A DNA stretch of 64,000 nt from contig JAGBDL010000193.1 of assembly GCA_017937505.1 (NCBI GenBank), positions 1 to 64,000 on the forward strand, written 5' to 3'. Positions 32,421 through 40,751 of the stretch are shown here, one piece after another; the first letter of the stretch is position 1, and the number at the start of each line of letters is the position of its first letter. The stretch is from Clostridia bacterium. GTDB lineage: Bacteria; Bacillota; Clostridia; Christensenellales; Aristaeellaceae. Both the position numbers and the translations under genes were made by a program. The notes under the pieces were generated by a model. That model did not search any database. It was not told the origin of the DNA and was given only the letters and a program-made list of their open reading frames with translations.

Positions 32421-32636
32421 TCATTTTTTCGTGCCGTCTGTGATGATCACAGCATCCGTGATGTTGTCGGTGAGATCGGCGAAGGTAACGGCCAGATCCT
32501 GCCTCAGCCAGCTGAACAGGCTGCCCAGCATCAGCATCAGCACGACGATCGCCAGCGACGCTGCCGCCACGCCGAACACATCCATCACGCCCGCGGCCAC
32601 GCGATAGCCAATCCGGCTCTTTTTCTTCTTTTTCAC
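32421..32636 (-). CDS. Small single-pass membrane protein, unknown
   Basis: 71 residues. A Lys-rich N-terminus (MKKKKKSRIGYRV) is followed by one long hydrophobic segment (about residues 16-44) and a polar tail (LAVTFADLTDNITDAVIITDGTKK). GTG start with GGGCGGGG upstream. Not recognised. It lies between trmL and the glycosylase pair on the same strand. Its size and layout are those of a membrane microprotein; a chance ORF cannot be excluded. Confidence 0.6.
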   Translation of the reverse strand: MKKKKKSRIGYRVAAGVMDVFGVAAASLAIVVLMLMLGSLFSWLRQDLAVTFADLTDNITDAVIITDGTKK

Positions 32637-32698
32637 GCAGCCCCGCCCTTTCCCGGTTTTGCTTCATTGTACCCCATCAGGCAACGCGGTGTCAACCC

Positions 32699-33217
32699 TT
32701 ACAGATAATCCATCCACGCGCCGGGCGCTTCCTCCCGGCCGGTGAGCGCACCGTGATCGAGCAGGTGTTCAAAGCCGTGCTGCCTGAGCGCCTCGTAGGT
32801 GACGATCGCCACGGAGTTGGACAGGTTCAGGCTGCGCGCGCTTTCCACCATCGGGATACGGATGCAGCGGTCATACACGCGCATAAGCAGATTTTCCGGC
32901 AGACCGCGCGATTCCCGGCCGAAGACCAGGAACACGTCTTTGGGGTACTGTACCTGTGCATAGCTGCGCGGCGCTTTCGTGCTGGCGTAATAGAAGTCCG
33001 CGTCCGGATAGCGCGCGAGCACGTCGGCAAAGTCCTTGTGCACGTGCACCTTGACCAGCGGCCAGTAGTCAAGCCCTGCGCGCTTTAAATACTTGTCCTC
33101 GAGCTTGAAGCCCAGCGGCTCCACCAGGTGCAGCTCGCTGCCCGTGGCCGCGCAGGTGCGGGCGATGTTGCCCGTGTTCTGCGGAATCTCCGGCTCGATC
33201 AATACGATATGAATCAT
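32699..33217 (-). CDS. trmL: tRNA (cytidine/uridine-34 2'-O)-methyltransferase
   Basis: 172-residue SPOUT enzyme methylating the wobble ribose of tRNA-Leu. Motifs are MIHIVLIEPEIPQNTGNIARTCAATGSELHLVEPLGF at the N-terminus (read in parts), VFGRESRGLPENLL (motif 2) and the knot motif IPMVESARSLNLSNSVAIVTYE. Length matches TrmL dimers. Own promoter at 33250-33278. Start ATG at 33217 with AGAAGG upstream. Confidence 0.95.
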   Translation of the reverse strand: MIHIVLIEPEIPQNTGNIARTCAATGSELHLVEPLGFKLEDKYLKRAGLDYWPLVKVHVHKDFADVLARYPDADFYYASTKAPRSYAQVQYPKDVFLVFGRESRGLPENLLMRVYDRCIRIPMVESARSLNLSNSVAIVTYEALRQHGFEHLLDHGALTGREEAPGAWMDYL

Positions 33218-33249
33218 AGGCGTTCTTCCTTCTCGTGATGTTCATCCCC

Positions 33250-33278
33250 ATTGTACCGCAAAACGCCTTCATCCGCAA
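33250..33278 (-). promoter_or_regulatory. Promoter of trmL
   Basis: Minus strand TTGCGG (33273-33278), 17-bp spacer, TACAAT (33250-33255). Confidence 0.7.
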
Positions 33279-33285
33279 GGCGCGC

Positions 33286-33314
33286 TTGACATTGCCCGCC
33301 CGCTGATTTATCAT
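33286..33314 (+). promoter_or_regulatory. Promoter of the EamA transporter gene
   Basis: TTGACA (33286-33291), 17-bp spacer, TATCAT (33309-33314), divergent from the trmL promoter. Confidence 0.85.
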
Positions 33315-33342
33315 AGCATTATTGCGCAAAGGAGGAATTTTC

Positions 33343-34236
33343 TTGCACCAAAGCACGCAAAAAGCCCGGGGCATGGCCATGCTCGTGTTCGTCAACGTGA
33401 TGTGGGGCCTGTCCTTTATCTTTTCCAAGACCGCGCTGTCCGAGGGCATGCCGCCGATGACGCTCGCCTTCCTGCGCTATCTGATCACCGCCGCCCTCAT
33501 GCTGCCCCTGTGCCTGAAGCTCGAGCATGGCGTGCGCCTGGGCCGGTGGGCGCCGCGCGCGTTTGCCACCACGCTGCTGGGCATCACGGTGTACTTCTTC
33601 TTTGAGCACTCCGGCCTGCAGCGCACCACGGCCTCCGCCGCCTCGCTGATCGTCTCGCTCGTGCCGATGATGACGCTGCTCTTCCGTGTCCTCTTCTGCC
33701 GGGAGCGCATTTCGCTCACGCGCTGGCTGGCCGTCGCGCTGTCGCTCGTGGGCGCGTATCTGGTCATCGTCACCGGAAGCGAGACGGGCGGCAGCTCGCT
33801 GACCGGCAACCTGCTCATGGTCGGCGCAAGCCTGTGCTGGACGGGCTATATCCTGACGACGCCCAAGCTCCTCATGTCGTGCAGCTCCCTGCGCGTATCC
33901 ACCTGGCAGGCGCTCGCCGCAGTCATCACGCTCGCGCCGCTTGCGCTGGCGGAGCGCGGACAGTGGGTTTGCGTCTCGCCCGTCGCCTGGCTGTGCATCT
34001 TTCTGCTGGCGGCCGTCTGCTCCGCGCTGTGCTATGTGCTCTACAACCTCGCCATGCGCGCGGTCGATTCCCTCACCGTGTCCCTGTCCATCAACCTCAA
34101 CCCCATCACCGCCTGCGTGGCGGGTGCGCTGCTTCTGGGTGAGCAGCTCACAGGCATGCAGCTAGCAGGCGGCATCCTCATCGTGCTGTCCATGATCGTG
34201 GATACCCTCGCGACCCGCGATGCGAAAAGGCCTTGA
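33343..34236 (+). CDS. EamA/DMT-family transporter
   Basis: 297-residue permease with ten membrane segments in two EamA repeats (about residues 8-137 and 148-290). Typical stretches are MWGLSFIFSKTAL, PMTLAFLRYLI, FFFEHSGLQRTTASAASLIVSLVPM (in parts) and SINLNPITACVAGALLLGEQL. The start is TTG at 33343, seven bases after GGAGG; the ATG at residue 11 lacks a ribosome-binding site. Substrate unknown; members export amino acids or metabolites. Its stop codon overlaps the -35 box of the T-box promoter. Confidence 0.9.
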   Translation: MHQSTQKARGMAMLVFVNVMWGLSFIFSKTALSEGMPPMTLAFLRYLITAALMLPLCLKLEHGVRLGRWAPRAFATTLLGITVYFFFEHSGLQRTTASAASLIVSLVPMMTLLFRVLFCRERISLTRWLAVALSLVGAYLVIVTGSETGGSSLTGNLLMVGASLCWTGYILTTPKLLMSCSSLRVSTWQALAAVITLAPLALAERGQWVCVSPVAWLCIFLLAAVCSALCYVLYNLAMRAVDSLTVSLSINLNPITACVAGALLLGEQLTGMQLAGGILIVLSMIVDTLATRDAKRP

Positions 34237-34261
34237 CTTTCGCGCAGTCCCATCATATAAT
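34233..34261 (+). promoter_or_regulatory. Promoter of the tyrS T-box transcript
   Basis: TTGACT (34233-34238), 17-bp spacer, TATAAT (34256-34261). The -35 box contains the stop codon of the EamA gene. Confidence 0.9.
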
Positions 34262-34267
34262 ATCGCC

Positions 34268-34541
34268 AGTAGCGTTGATGGGAACAAGTACGCTGCCTTC
34301 CCCTGATGGAAGAGAGCCGCCGGTCGGTGCGAGGCGGCATCAGCGGGCACGCGGAATACATCCCGGAGCTCGGCCCCGAACCAAGCGATCCGCTTTCAGT
34401 AGGCAGCCGCCGGCGCGCCGGATACAGCGCAGAGCCCGTGTCAGCGGGCGGTGAGGAGGTCTGCCGCAAGGCGGCCTTAAACGGAAGTGGTACCGCGTAT
34501 TTCACGCCTTCCCTACTAAATTTCAGGGAAGGCGTTTTTTT
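34268..34541 (+). ncRNA. T-box leader specific for tRNA-Tyr
   Basis: Leader of tyrS. The specifier in the Stem I loop region is TAC (34357-34359, within GGAATACATC), a tyrosine codon. The conserved T-box AAGTGGTACCGCG lies at 34485-34497; its TGGT bulge pairs with the ACCA end of uncharged tRNA-Tyr. The competing terminator is CGCCTTCCCT/AGGGAAGGCG (34505-34534) followed by seven T. Low charged tRNA-Tyr is expected to cause read-through into tyrS. Confidence 0.93.
34505..34541 (+). terminator. Regulated terminator of the T-box
   Basis: Ten-bp stem CGCCTTCCCT/AGGGAAGGCG and a T7 tract; its left arm overlaps the antiterminator region. Confidence 0.93.
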
Positions 34542-34572
34542 CTGTCTTCCCCAAGGAACAGGAGGAATCCCC

Positions 34573-35805
34573 ATGGCACAGCACATTCTCGACGTCCTCA
34601 AGGAGCGCGGCTTCATCGCGCAGGTCACCTACGAGGAGGACCTCTACAAGCAGCTCGAGCAGCCAACGACGTTCTATGTCGGCTTCGACCCGACCGCCGA
34701 CTCCCTGCACATCGGCCACTACATCCCGATCATGGCGATGGCGCACATGCAGCGCGCCGGCCACAAGCCGATCGCCCTGATGGGCGGCGGCACCGCGATG
34801 ATCGGCGATCCGTCCGGCAAGACCGACATGCGCAAGATGATGACCGTCGAGACGATCGACAACAACGTCGCGCACATCAAGCAGCAGATGAGCCGCTTCC
34901 TCGACTTTGGCGAGGGCAAGGCCATCATCGCCAACAACGGCGACTGGCTCCGTCACCTCAACTTCATCGACTTCATGCGCGACATCGGCTCTACCTTCTC
35001 CGTCAACAAGATGCTGACCGCCGAGTGCTACAAGGCCCGCATGGCGACGGAAAACGGCCTCTCCTTCCTGGAGTTCACCTACATGCTCATGCAGAGCTAC
35101 GACTTCCTGGAGCTCTATCATCGCTACGGCTGCCGCCTGCAGATGGGCGGCAACGACCAGTGGAGCAACATGCTCGGCGGCGCGGACCTCATCCGCCGCA
35201 AGGAGCAGACCAGCGCCTATGCCTGCACCTTCCAGCTCCTGCTCACCCACGACGGCCGCAAGATGGGCAAGACCGAGAAGGGCGCGCTCTGGCTGGACGC
35301 GGCCAAGACCTCCCCGTACGACTTCTACCAGTACTGGCGCAACATCGACGACAAGGACGTCGAGAAGTGCCTCGGCCTTTTGACCTTCCTGCCGATGGAC
35401 GAGGTTCGCCGTCTGGGCGCGCTCGAGGGCAGCGAGATCAACGAGGCCAAGAAGGTGCTCGCCTACGAGGTCACCAAGCTGGTGCACGGCGAAGAGGAAG
35501 CCGTGAAGGCCCAGGAGGCCGCGGCGGCGCTGTTCGGCGGCGCGGGCATGGGCGGCTCCATCCCGACGACCGAACTCACCCGTGAGGACCTCGCCAAGGA
35601 CGCGCGCGTGACCACCCTGCTGGCCATGAGCAAGATCGCCCCGTCCAATTCCGCTGCTCGCCGTCTGATTCAGGGCGGCGGTGTGGCCGTGAACGACGAG
35701 AAGGTCGCCGACGTGAACGCTGTGGTGACCGAGGACATGTTCGCAGGCGACGGCCTGATGCTGCGCTCCGGCAAGAAAAAGTTCCATCGCTTCACGCTCA
35801 AGTAA
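34573..35805 (+). CDS. tyrS: Tyrosine-tRNA ligase
   Basis: 410-residue class I synthetase. The HIGH-like motif is HIGHY (about residues 46-50) in [16 protein letters not shown]; tyrosine-binding [10 protein letters not shown] and [12 protein letters not shown] follow; the KMSKS equivalent is KMGKT near residue 232; the C-terminal S4 domain has [23 protein letters not shown] at 34573 with AGGAGG seven bases upstream. Controlled by the T-box. Confidence 0.97.
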   Translation: MAQHILDVLKERGFIAQVTYEEDLYKQLEQPTTFYVGFDPTADSLHIGHYIPIMAMAHMQRAGHKPIALMGGGTAMIGDPSGKTDMRKMMTVETIDNNVAHIKQQMSRFLDFGEGKAIIANNGDWLRHLNFIDFMRDIGSTFSVNKMLTAECYKARMATENGLSFLEFTYMLMQSYDFLELYHRYGCRLQMGGNDQWSNMLGGADLIRRKEQTSAYACTFQLLLTHDGRKMGKTEKGALWLDAAKTSPYDFYQYWRNIDDKDVEKCLGLLTFLPMDEVRRLGALEGSEINEAKKVLAYEVTKLVHGEEEAVKAQEAAAALFGGAGMGGSIPTTELTREDLAKDARVTTLLAMSKIAPSNSAARRLIQGGGVAVNDEKVADVNAVVTEDMFAGDGLMLRSGKKKFHRFTLK

Positions 35806-35900
35806 CTCTCGTGCTGCCGGGAGCCTTTCCTGCGCAGGACTGTGCTCCCCTCTGCCCGGGTTGACCGGGTACGAAAATCTGCCAAAGGAATCGAGTGGTC

Positions 35901-36545
35901 ATGGCCGCACAGCTCTCTTATAAAACCCTGCGGGCGGAGAATTCCGCGGAGTTCATCATCAACAAGTCCCGCTTCATCGGCTACGGCTGCCCCTGCCAGA
36001 CCGAGGAGGAGGCGCTCGCCTTCCTGGCCAGGATCCGACAGAAGCACAAGGACGCGACCCACAACTGCTACGCCTACATCATCGGCCTGAATTCAGGCAT
36101 CATGCGTTACAGCGACGATGGCGAGCCCGGCGGCACCGCCGGCATGCCGATCATCGAGGTGATGAAGGCGCGCGGCGTGGTCAACTGCGCCGTGGTCGTC
36201 ACGCGCTACTTCGGCGGCATTCTGCTGGGCGCGGGCGGCCTGGTGCGCGCCTATGCGCAGGGCAGCAAGACAGCGCTGGACGCGGCGGGCGTGGTCGTGA
36301 TGGAAAAAAGCGCGCGCTACCTGGTGGAGGTCGATTACTCCACCTGGCAGCGGCTGGAGTACTTCCTGCGCTCGGCGCCTGTGATCGTTGAGCACAACGA
36401 GTTCGGCGCGAGCGTCGTGTGCACGCTGATGGTGCGCGTGCGGGATGCAGAGCATCTGCTCGCCGAGATCACGCGCGTCACCGACGGCAGCGCGGAGATT
36501 CTGCCCGACGACAAGCTGTACTATCCGTGGCCGGACGAGGAATGA
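35901..36545 (+). CDS. YigZ/IMPACT-family protein
   Basis: 214 residues. The UPF0029 N-terminal domain has KSRFIGYGCPCQTEEEA, HNCYAYIIG, YSDDGEPGGTAGMPIIEV and VVVTRYFGGILLGAGGLVRAY, all signatures; a C-terminal ferredoxin-like DUF1949 domain covers about 140-205. Function in bacteria is uncertain; the eukaryotic relative IMPACT regulates GCN2. ATG at 35901 is chosen; an in-frame GTG at 35895 closer to AAAGGAA is equally possible. Follows tyrS by 95 bp. Confidence 0.93.
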   Translation: MAAQLSYKTLRAENSAEFIINKSRFIGYGCPCQTEEEALAFLARIRQKHKDATHNCYAYIIGLNSGIMRYSDDGEPGGTAGMPIIEVMKARGVVNCAVVVTRYFGGILLGAGGLVRAYAQGSKTALDAAGVVVMEKSARYLVEVDYSTWQRLEYFLRSAPVIVEHNEFGASVVCTLMVRVRDAEHLLAEITRVTDGSAEILPDDKLYYPWPDEE

Positions 36546-36555
36546 TGTTCTGCAC

Positions 36556-36745
36556 CGCACGAAGCGAAGAAGGGAGTCTGAGGGACCGAAGCCTGCCGCC
36601 CGCAGTGCGGGAAACAGGCAGGCGAAGCGTCGGGAATCGCAAGGAGCGCCAATGGGCGCGACTATGCGAGTTCCCCGGACGGAAATCCCTCAGGCAGGTT
36701 TGGGCGGCAGCCCAACGTTTTCCTCATACGCGAAGCGCATCCAGC
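36556..36745 (-). repeat. Structured intergenic repeat, copy C (composite, inverted)
   Basis: Largest copy, reading leftwards. It has TTGGGC/GCCCAA, then one arm TGAGGGA separated from its partner TCCCTCA by about 120 bp containing the module shared with copy A: GCCTGCC/GGCAGGC (36591-36597, 36617-36623) with inner stem around an AGT loop (36599-36611). It ends in the family tail near 36560. The 366-bp gap 36546-36911 holds this copy and two terminators. Confidence 0.8.
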
Positions 36746-36823
36746 AAGAATCGCAGCGGAGCCGAAGGCGACTATTGCGATTCCATCAACGCTACGAATT
36801 GAATATCTGCATCAACACAAAGA

Positions 36824-36866
36824 ACCGATCATCGGAACCGAAGCATTCCGACGATCGGTCTTTTTC
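36824..36866 (+). terminator. Rightward terminator after the yigZ region
   Basis: ACCGATCATCGGAA pairs with TTCCGACGATCGGT (one mismatch), followed by CTTTTTCTG. Confidence 0.85.
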
Positions 36867-36867
36867 T

Positions 36868-36900
36868 GTTGTGAAAGGGAGCTGCCCGAAGGCAGCTCCC
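36868..36900 (-). terminator. Terminator of the decarboxylase operon
   Basis: Perfect 10-bp stem GGGAGCTGCC/GGCAGCTCCC with a 4-base loop, followed leftwards by TTTCACAAC. Confidence 0.8.
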
Positions 36901-36911
36901 GTAAGTCCGGA

Positions 36912-38309
36912 TTACACCGGCATGGTCTTGTTCTCGGCGTTGAGCATCGTGTTGTCGATCTTCAACTGCTGTGCCTGACGGTACTGGAAGAACTTCGGCG
37001 CAACCTTCGGGAACAGCGCGTAGGACAGGACGTCCTCCTCCTGGGTGTAGTACTCGCGGATCTCCTCGCGGTACTTATCCATCTCCGGCTTGAGACGGTC
37101 AGCCGGACGGCAGGTGATGACCTCGTCGTTGCCGATCGCCATCCTGCGGACTTCCTCATTCACCTCAGCCGGCAGACGGCCGTACTCGCCGCGCAGCAGG
37201 CCCTTGGACTCGTTCGGGAAGGTCTTGTAGCGGCCGAACAGCACGTTCATGACCGCCTGGGTGCCGACGATCTGGGAGGTCGGCGTGACCAGCGGCGGAT
37301 AGCCGAAGTCCTTGCGGACGCGCGGGATCTCCGCCAGAACGTCATAGTACTTATCCATGGCGTTGAACTGCTTGAGCTGGCCGATCATGTTGGAGAGCAT
37401 GCCGCCCGGCACCTGATACTTCAGGGTGTTGGCGTCGACGCTCAGCACCTTCGCGGTGTCGCGCCAGCCGTCCTTGCTCAGGCGGTCGGCGACCTTGCGG
37501 AAGTGCACGGCGCACTCGCTCATCAGCTCCATATCCAGGCCCGGATCGTACTCGGTGCCCTTCAGGGTCGCGCACAGAGACTCGGTCGCCGGCTGAGAGG
37601 TGCCCTCGGCCAGCGGAGAGAGCGCGGTATCCACGATGTCGCAGCCCGCCTCGATGGCCTTGAGGATGGTCATCGCGCCGGTGCCGGCGGTGTTGTGGGT
37701 GTGCAGGTGGATCGGGAGCTTGGTGTTGGCCTTCAGCTTCTTGACGAGGCTGTACGCATCGTACGGCAGCAGCAGGTTCGCCATGTCCTTGATGCAGATG
37801 GAGTCCGCGCCCATCTGCTCGATCTCCTTGGCCAGCTTCACGAAGTACTCCTCGGTGTGCACCGGGCTGATGGTGTAGCTGATGGCGATCTCGCAGATGC
37901 CGCCGTACTTCTTGGTGGATTTGACCGCCTGCTCGAGGTTGCGCATGTCGTTGAGCGCGTCGAAGATACGGATGATGTCAATGCCGTTCTCGATCGCCTT
38001 CTGAACGAACGCGTCCACCACATCGTCCGCGTAGTGCTTGTAGCCCAGGATGTTCTGGCCGCGGAAGAGCATCTGCAGCTTCGTGTTGGGCATCGCCTTC
38101 TTGAGCGCGCGCAGACGCTCCCACGGATCTTCGTTCAGGAAGCGCAGGCAGCTGTCAAACGTCGCGCCGCCCCAGCACTCCAGAGAGTAATAGCCGATCT
38201 TGTCGAGCTTTTCAGCGACCGGAAGCATCTCGTCCAGGCGCATACGGGTCGCAGCCTGAGACTGATGCGCGTCGCGCAGAATGGTATCGGTGATAAGCAC
38301 CTTGCCCAT
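36912..38309 (-). CDS. OadA/5S-type carboxyltransferase subunit
   Basis: 465-residue TIM-barrel carboxyltransferase as in oxaloacetate decarboxylase alpha, pyruvate carboxylase B and the 5S subunit of transcarboxylase. Active-site stretches are ITDTILRDAHQSQAATRMR, LECWGGATFD, LFRGQNILGYKHY, the lysine in CIKDMANLL (which is carbamylated in homologues), HLHTHNTAGTGAM and the PYC_OADA domain GGMLSNM. It ends without a biotin domain; the carrier is separate (39881). Last gene of the five-gene operon. It moves CO2 between oxaloacetate/pyruvate and biotin. Confidence 0.95.
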   Translation of the reverse strand: MGKVLITDTILRDAHQSQAATRMRLDEMLPVAEKLDKIGYYSLECWGGATFDSCLRFLNEDPWERLRALKKAMPNTKLQMLFRGQNILGYKHYADDVVDAFVQKAIENGIDIIRIFDALNDMRNLEQAVKSTKKYGGICEIAISYTISPVHTEEYFVKLAKEIEQMGADSICIKDMANLLLPYDAYSLVKKLKANTKLPIHLHTHNTAGTGAMTILKAIEAGCDIVDTALSPLAEGTSQPATESLCATLKGTEYDPGLDMELMSECAVHFRKVADRLSKDGWRDTAKVLSVDANTLKYQVPGGMLSNMIGQLKQFNAMDKYYDVLAEIPRVRKDFGYPPLVTPTSQIVGTQAVMNVLFGRYKTFPNESKGLLRGEYGRLPAEVNEEVRRMAIGNDEVITCRPADRLKPEMDKYREEIREYYTQEEDVLSYALFPKVAPKFFQYRQAQQLKIDNTMLNAENKTMPV

Positions 38310-38397
38310 GTCTCATTTCCTCCTTTTTCACTCCGCCGCTCTGGCGGGATCGCTCCCCCTGCCGGGCAAACCGGCAGGGAAAGCGCAAAGCATGAAC

Positions 38398-39849
38398 TTA
38401 GCCGAACATGGAGATGAACACGCCGGCTGCAACAGCGGAACCGATGACGCCGGCGACGTTCGGGCCCATGGCGTGCATGAGCAGGAAGTTGGCCGGGTTC
38501 TCCTGCTGGCCGACCTTCTGGGAGACGCGGGCCGCCATCGGAACGGCGGAGACGCCGGCAGAGCCGATCAGCGGGTTGATCTTGCCATGGGTCAGTCTGC
38601 ACAGCAGGTTGCCCAGCAGCACGCCGCCCGCGGTGCCGCCGCCAAAGGCCGCGACGCCCAGCACGATGATCTTGATGGTCTCCACCTGCAGGAAGGTATC
38701 CGCCTTCGCGGTCGCGCCGACGGTGAAGCCCAGGAAGATGGTGACGATGTTCATCAGCTCGTTCTGCGCGGTCTTCGCCAGACGATCCGCCACGCCGGAC
38801 TCCTTGAACAGGTTGCCCAGCATCAGGGAGCCGACCAGCGGCGCGGCGCTCGGGAGCATCAGGGAGACGATCGTCGCCACGGCGATCGGGAAGATGATCT
38901 TCTCGGTCTTGGACACCGGACGCAGCTGGCCCATCATGATCTTGCGATCCTCCGGCTTGGTCAGCGCCTTCATGATCGGCGGCTGAATGACCGGAACGAG
39001 GGCCATGTAGGAATACGCAGCGATGGCAATCGGTCCCAGCAGGCCGGGAGCGAGCTTGGTGGTGACGTAGATGGCGGTCGGGCCGTCCGCACCGCCGATG
39101 ATGCCGATGGCGCCCGCCTCAGCCGGGGAGAAGCCCAGCAGCAGGGCGACCAGGAACGCGGCGAAGATGCCCAGCTGCGCGGCTGCGCCCAGCAGCAGGG
39201 AGATCGGGTTGGCGATCAGCGGAGCGAAGTCGGTCATCGCGCCGACGCCCATGAAGATGAGCGGCGGGAAGATGCCAAGCTTGACGCCCTGGTACAGGTA
39301 GTACAGCAGGCCGCCGTTCTGCTTGACGTACTGGTAGCCCACCAGCATCTCGCCGTTGTAGATCGGCACGCCGGCCTTGCCGTGGTAGGTCGGGTTGGAG
39401 ATGATCTCGTAGATCGGCTCATCCATGATGCCCGCCAGCGGCAGGTTGGTCATCAGCATGCCGAACGCGATGGGCATGAGCAGCAGCGGCTCAAACTGCT
39501 TGACGATGGCCAGGTACAGCAGCACAAAAGAAATCAGAATCATGACGCCGCTCTTCCAGTAGCCGTTGAACAGCGCGTAGATGCCGGAATCCTTGACGAT
39601 GCCGGAGACGGTGTCGCCGATGGTGAAATCATCCATCGCCTGCTCGAGGGAGCCGATGGCGCCCTCAGCCTCTTCGTCAACGTAGACCGGGATCAGTTCA
39701 TTCGCGTCGGAGACCAGCGTGGCATACGCGCGGGTCTCGGCGACTTCAGCGGCCGGCTCGGTGGCCGCCGCGTTCTCCTCCGCACAGACCGGCAGCATGA
39801 CGAGCATGCAGCACAAGGCCAGCGCGAGGGCACTCAGAATCTTTTTCAC
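38398..39849 (-). CDS. oadB: Na+-translocating decarboxylase beta subunit with extra exported N-terminus
   Basis: 483-residue membrane subunit that decarboxylates carboxybiotin and exports Na+. From about residue 95 it is ordinary OadB/MmdB/GcdB: LAIVKQFEPLLLMPIAFGMLMTNLP, YQGVKLGIFPPLIFMGVGAMTDF, and the Na+-site motif GGADGPTAIYV. Residues 1-23 form an additional signal peptide (LCCMLVMLPVCA) and residues 24-90 an acidic segment, absent from standard OadB. The ATG has AAGGGGTT upstream. It follows the biotin carrier by about 30 bp. Confidence 0.94.
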   Translation of the reverse strand: MKKILSALALALCCMLVMLPVCAEENAAATEPAAEVAETRAYATLVSDANELIPVYVDEEAEGAIGSLEQAMDDFTIGDTVSGIVKDSGIYALFNGYWKSGVMILISFVLLYLAIVKQFEPLLLMPIAFGMLMTNLPLAGIMDEPIYEIISNPTYHGKAGVPIYNGEMLVGYQYVKQNGGLLYYLYQGVKLGIFPPLIFMGVGAMTDFAPLIANPISLLLGAAAQLGIFAAFLVALLLGFSPAEAGAIGIIGGADGPTAIYVTTKLAPGLLGPIAIAAYSYMALVPVIQPPIMKALTKPEDRKIMMGQLRPVSKTEKIIFPIAVATIVSLMLPSAAPLVGSLMLGNLFKESGVADRLAKTAQNELMNIVTIFLGFTVGATAKADTFLQVETIKIIVLGVAAFGGGTAGGVLLGNLLCRLTHGKINPLIGSAGVSAVPMAARVSQKVGQQENPANFLLMHAMGPNVAGVIGSAVAAGVFISMFG

Positions 39850-39880
39850 AGCGTATAACCCCTTTGCATCAGCCGGTTGA

Positions 39881-40291
39881 TTACTCGATCACGACCAGCA
39901 CGTCGCCGGTGTTGACGGTCGCGCCCTTGGCGACGACGACCTGAGCGACCTTGCCCGCGCACGGCGCCGGGATCTCGTTCTCCATCTTCATGGCCTCGAG
40001 GATGACCAGGCAGTCGCCCTGCTTCACGGTCTGGCCGGCGGCAACCTTCACGTCGAGGATGTTGCCCGGCATCGGCGCGTTCACCTTCTGACCGCCGGCA
40101 ACCGGCGCGGCAGCCTTCGGGGCGGCGGGAGCAGCAGCCGGGGCCGGCGCGGGAGCCGGAGCCGGGGCAGCAACAGGGGCAGGAGCGGCAACCGGAGCCG
40201 GCGCGGCGACGACCGGAGCGGCGCCCGCGGCGACTTCTTCAACAGCAACCTGATACTGAGCACCGTTCACGGTGATGACAAAATTACGCAT
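39881..40291 (-). CDS. Biotin carboxyl carrier protein of the decarboxylase
   Basis: 136 residues. Residues 1-22 resemble the OadA/1.3S N-terminus ([20 protein letters not shown]) used to join the complex; about 23-64 is a Pro/Ala hinge of repeated VAAPAP; about 68-136 is the biotinyl domain with EAMKMEN, biotin on Lys102. ATG at 40291 has GAGGAGG upstream. It can serve both carboxyltransferases of the operon. Confidence 0.95.
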   Translation of the reverse strand: MRNFVITVNGAQYQVAVEEVAAGAAPVVAAPAPVAAPAPVAAPAPAPAPAPAAAPAAPKAAAPVAGGQKVNAPMPGNILDVKVAAGQTVKQGDCLVILEAMKMENEIPAPCAGKVAQVVVAKGATVNTGDVLVVIE

Positions 40292-40355
40292 AATGGATAT
40301 CCTCCTCAACAGTCTTGTTGTATGTCTGTAATGAAGTTGAAGCGTTCAGAATCAA

Positions 40356-40733
40356 TCAAAGGCGGGAGTAGACCTGCTCCTCGCGGCCTGCGCGGTTCCA
40401 CGCCGGGATGCCCACGCGGCGGATGGAGCGGACGACGAAGGTGTTCTTGCCCTTCGCCGGATCAGCCTTTGCTTCCTCATCCAGGATGGTGGCAATCGCA
40501 GCGGAGATTGCAGCCACAATCGCATCGTCACCGACATTGGCGGTTTCGATTACGATGGACGGCGAATCGTTCTTAGGCGCGGGAGCCGTTTTTTTTTCAG
40601 CACCGCGGCCAGAGAGCTTCGGCAGCACCTTCTCCATGCCCTTGATGAAGCCGATCAGAATGATCAGGCCGCAGAAAACGGTCGCCATGCCGACGACGGC
40701 AACGGACAGGCCATAAGTCAGAATCGAAAACAT
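40356..40733 (-). CDS. OadG-family decarboxylase gamma subunit
   Basis: 125 residues. One N-terminal membrane helix (about residues 7-30, LSVAVVGMATVFCGLIILIGFI) is the OadG signature; then a charged linker and a C-terminal region IVAAISAAIATILDEE, ending in FVVRSIRRVGIPAWNRAGREEQVYSRL, which resembles the tail seen in clostridial OadG homologues. It anchors the soluble parts to the beta subunit. Lies between the acyl-CoA carboxyltransferase and the carrier genes. Confidence 0.88.
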   Translation of the reverse strand: MFSILTYGLSVAVVGMATVFCGLIILIGFIKGMEKVLPKLSGRGAEKKTAPAPKNDSPSIVIETANVGDDAIVAAISAAIATILDEEAKADPAKGKNTFVVRSIRRVGIPAWNRAGREEQVYSRL

Positions 40734-40751
40734 GTCTTTATCCTCCCCTGA

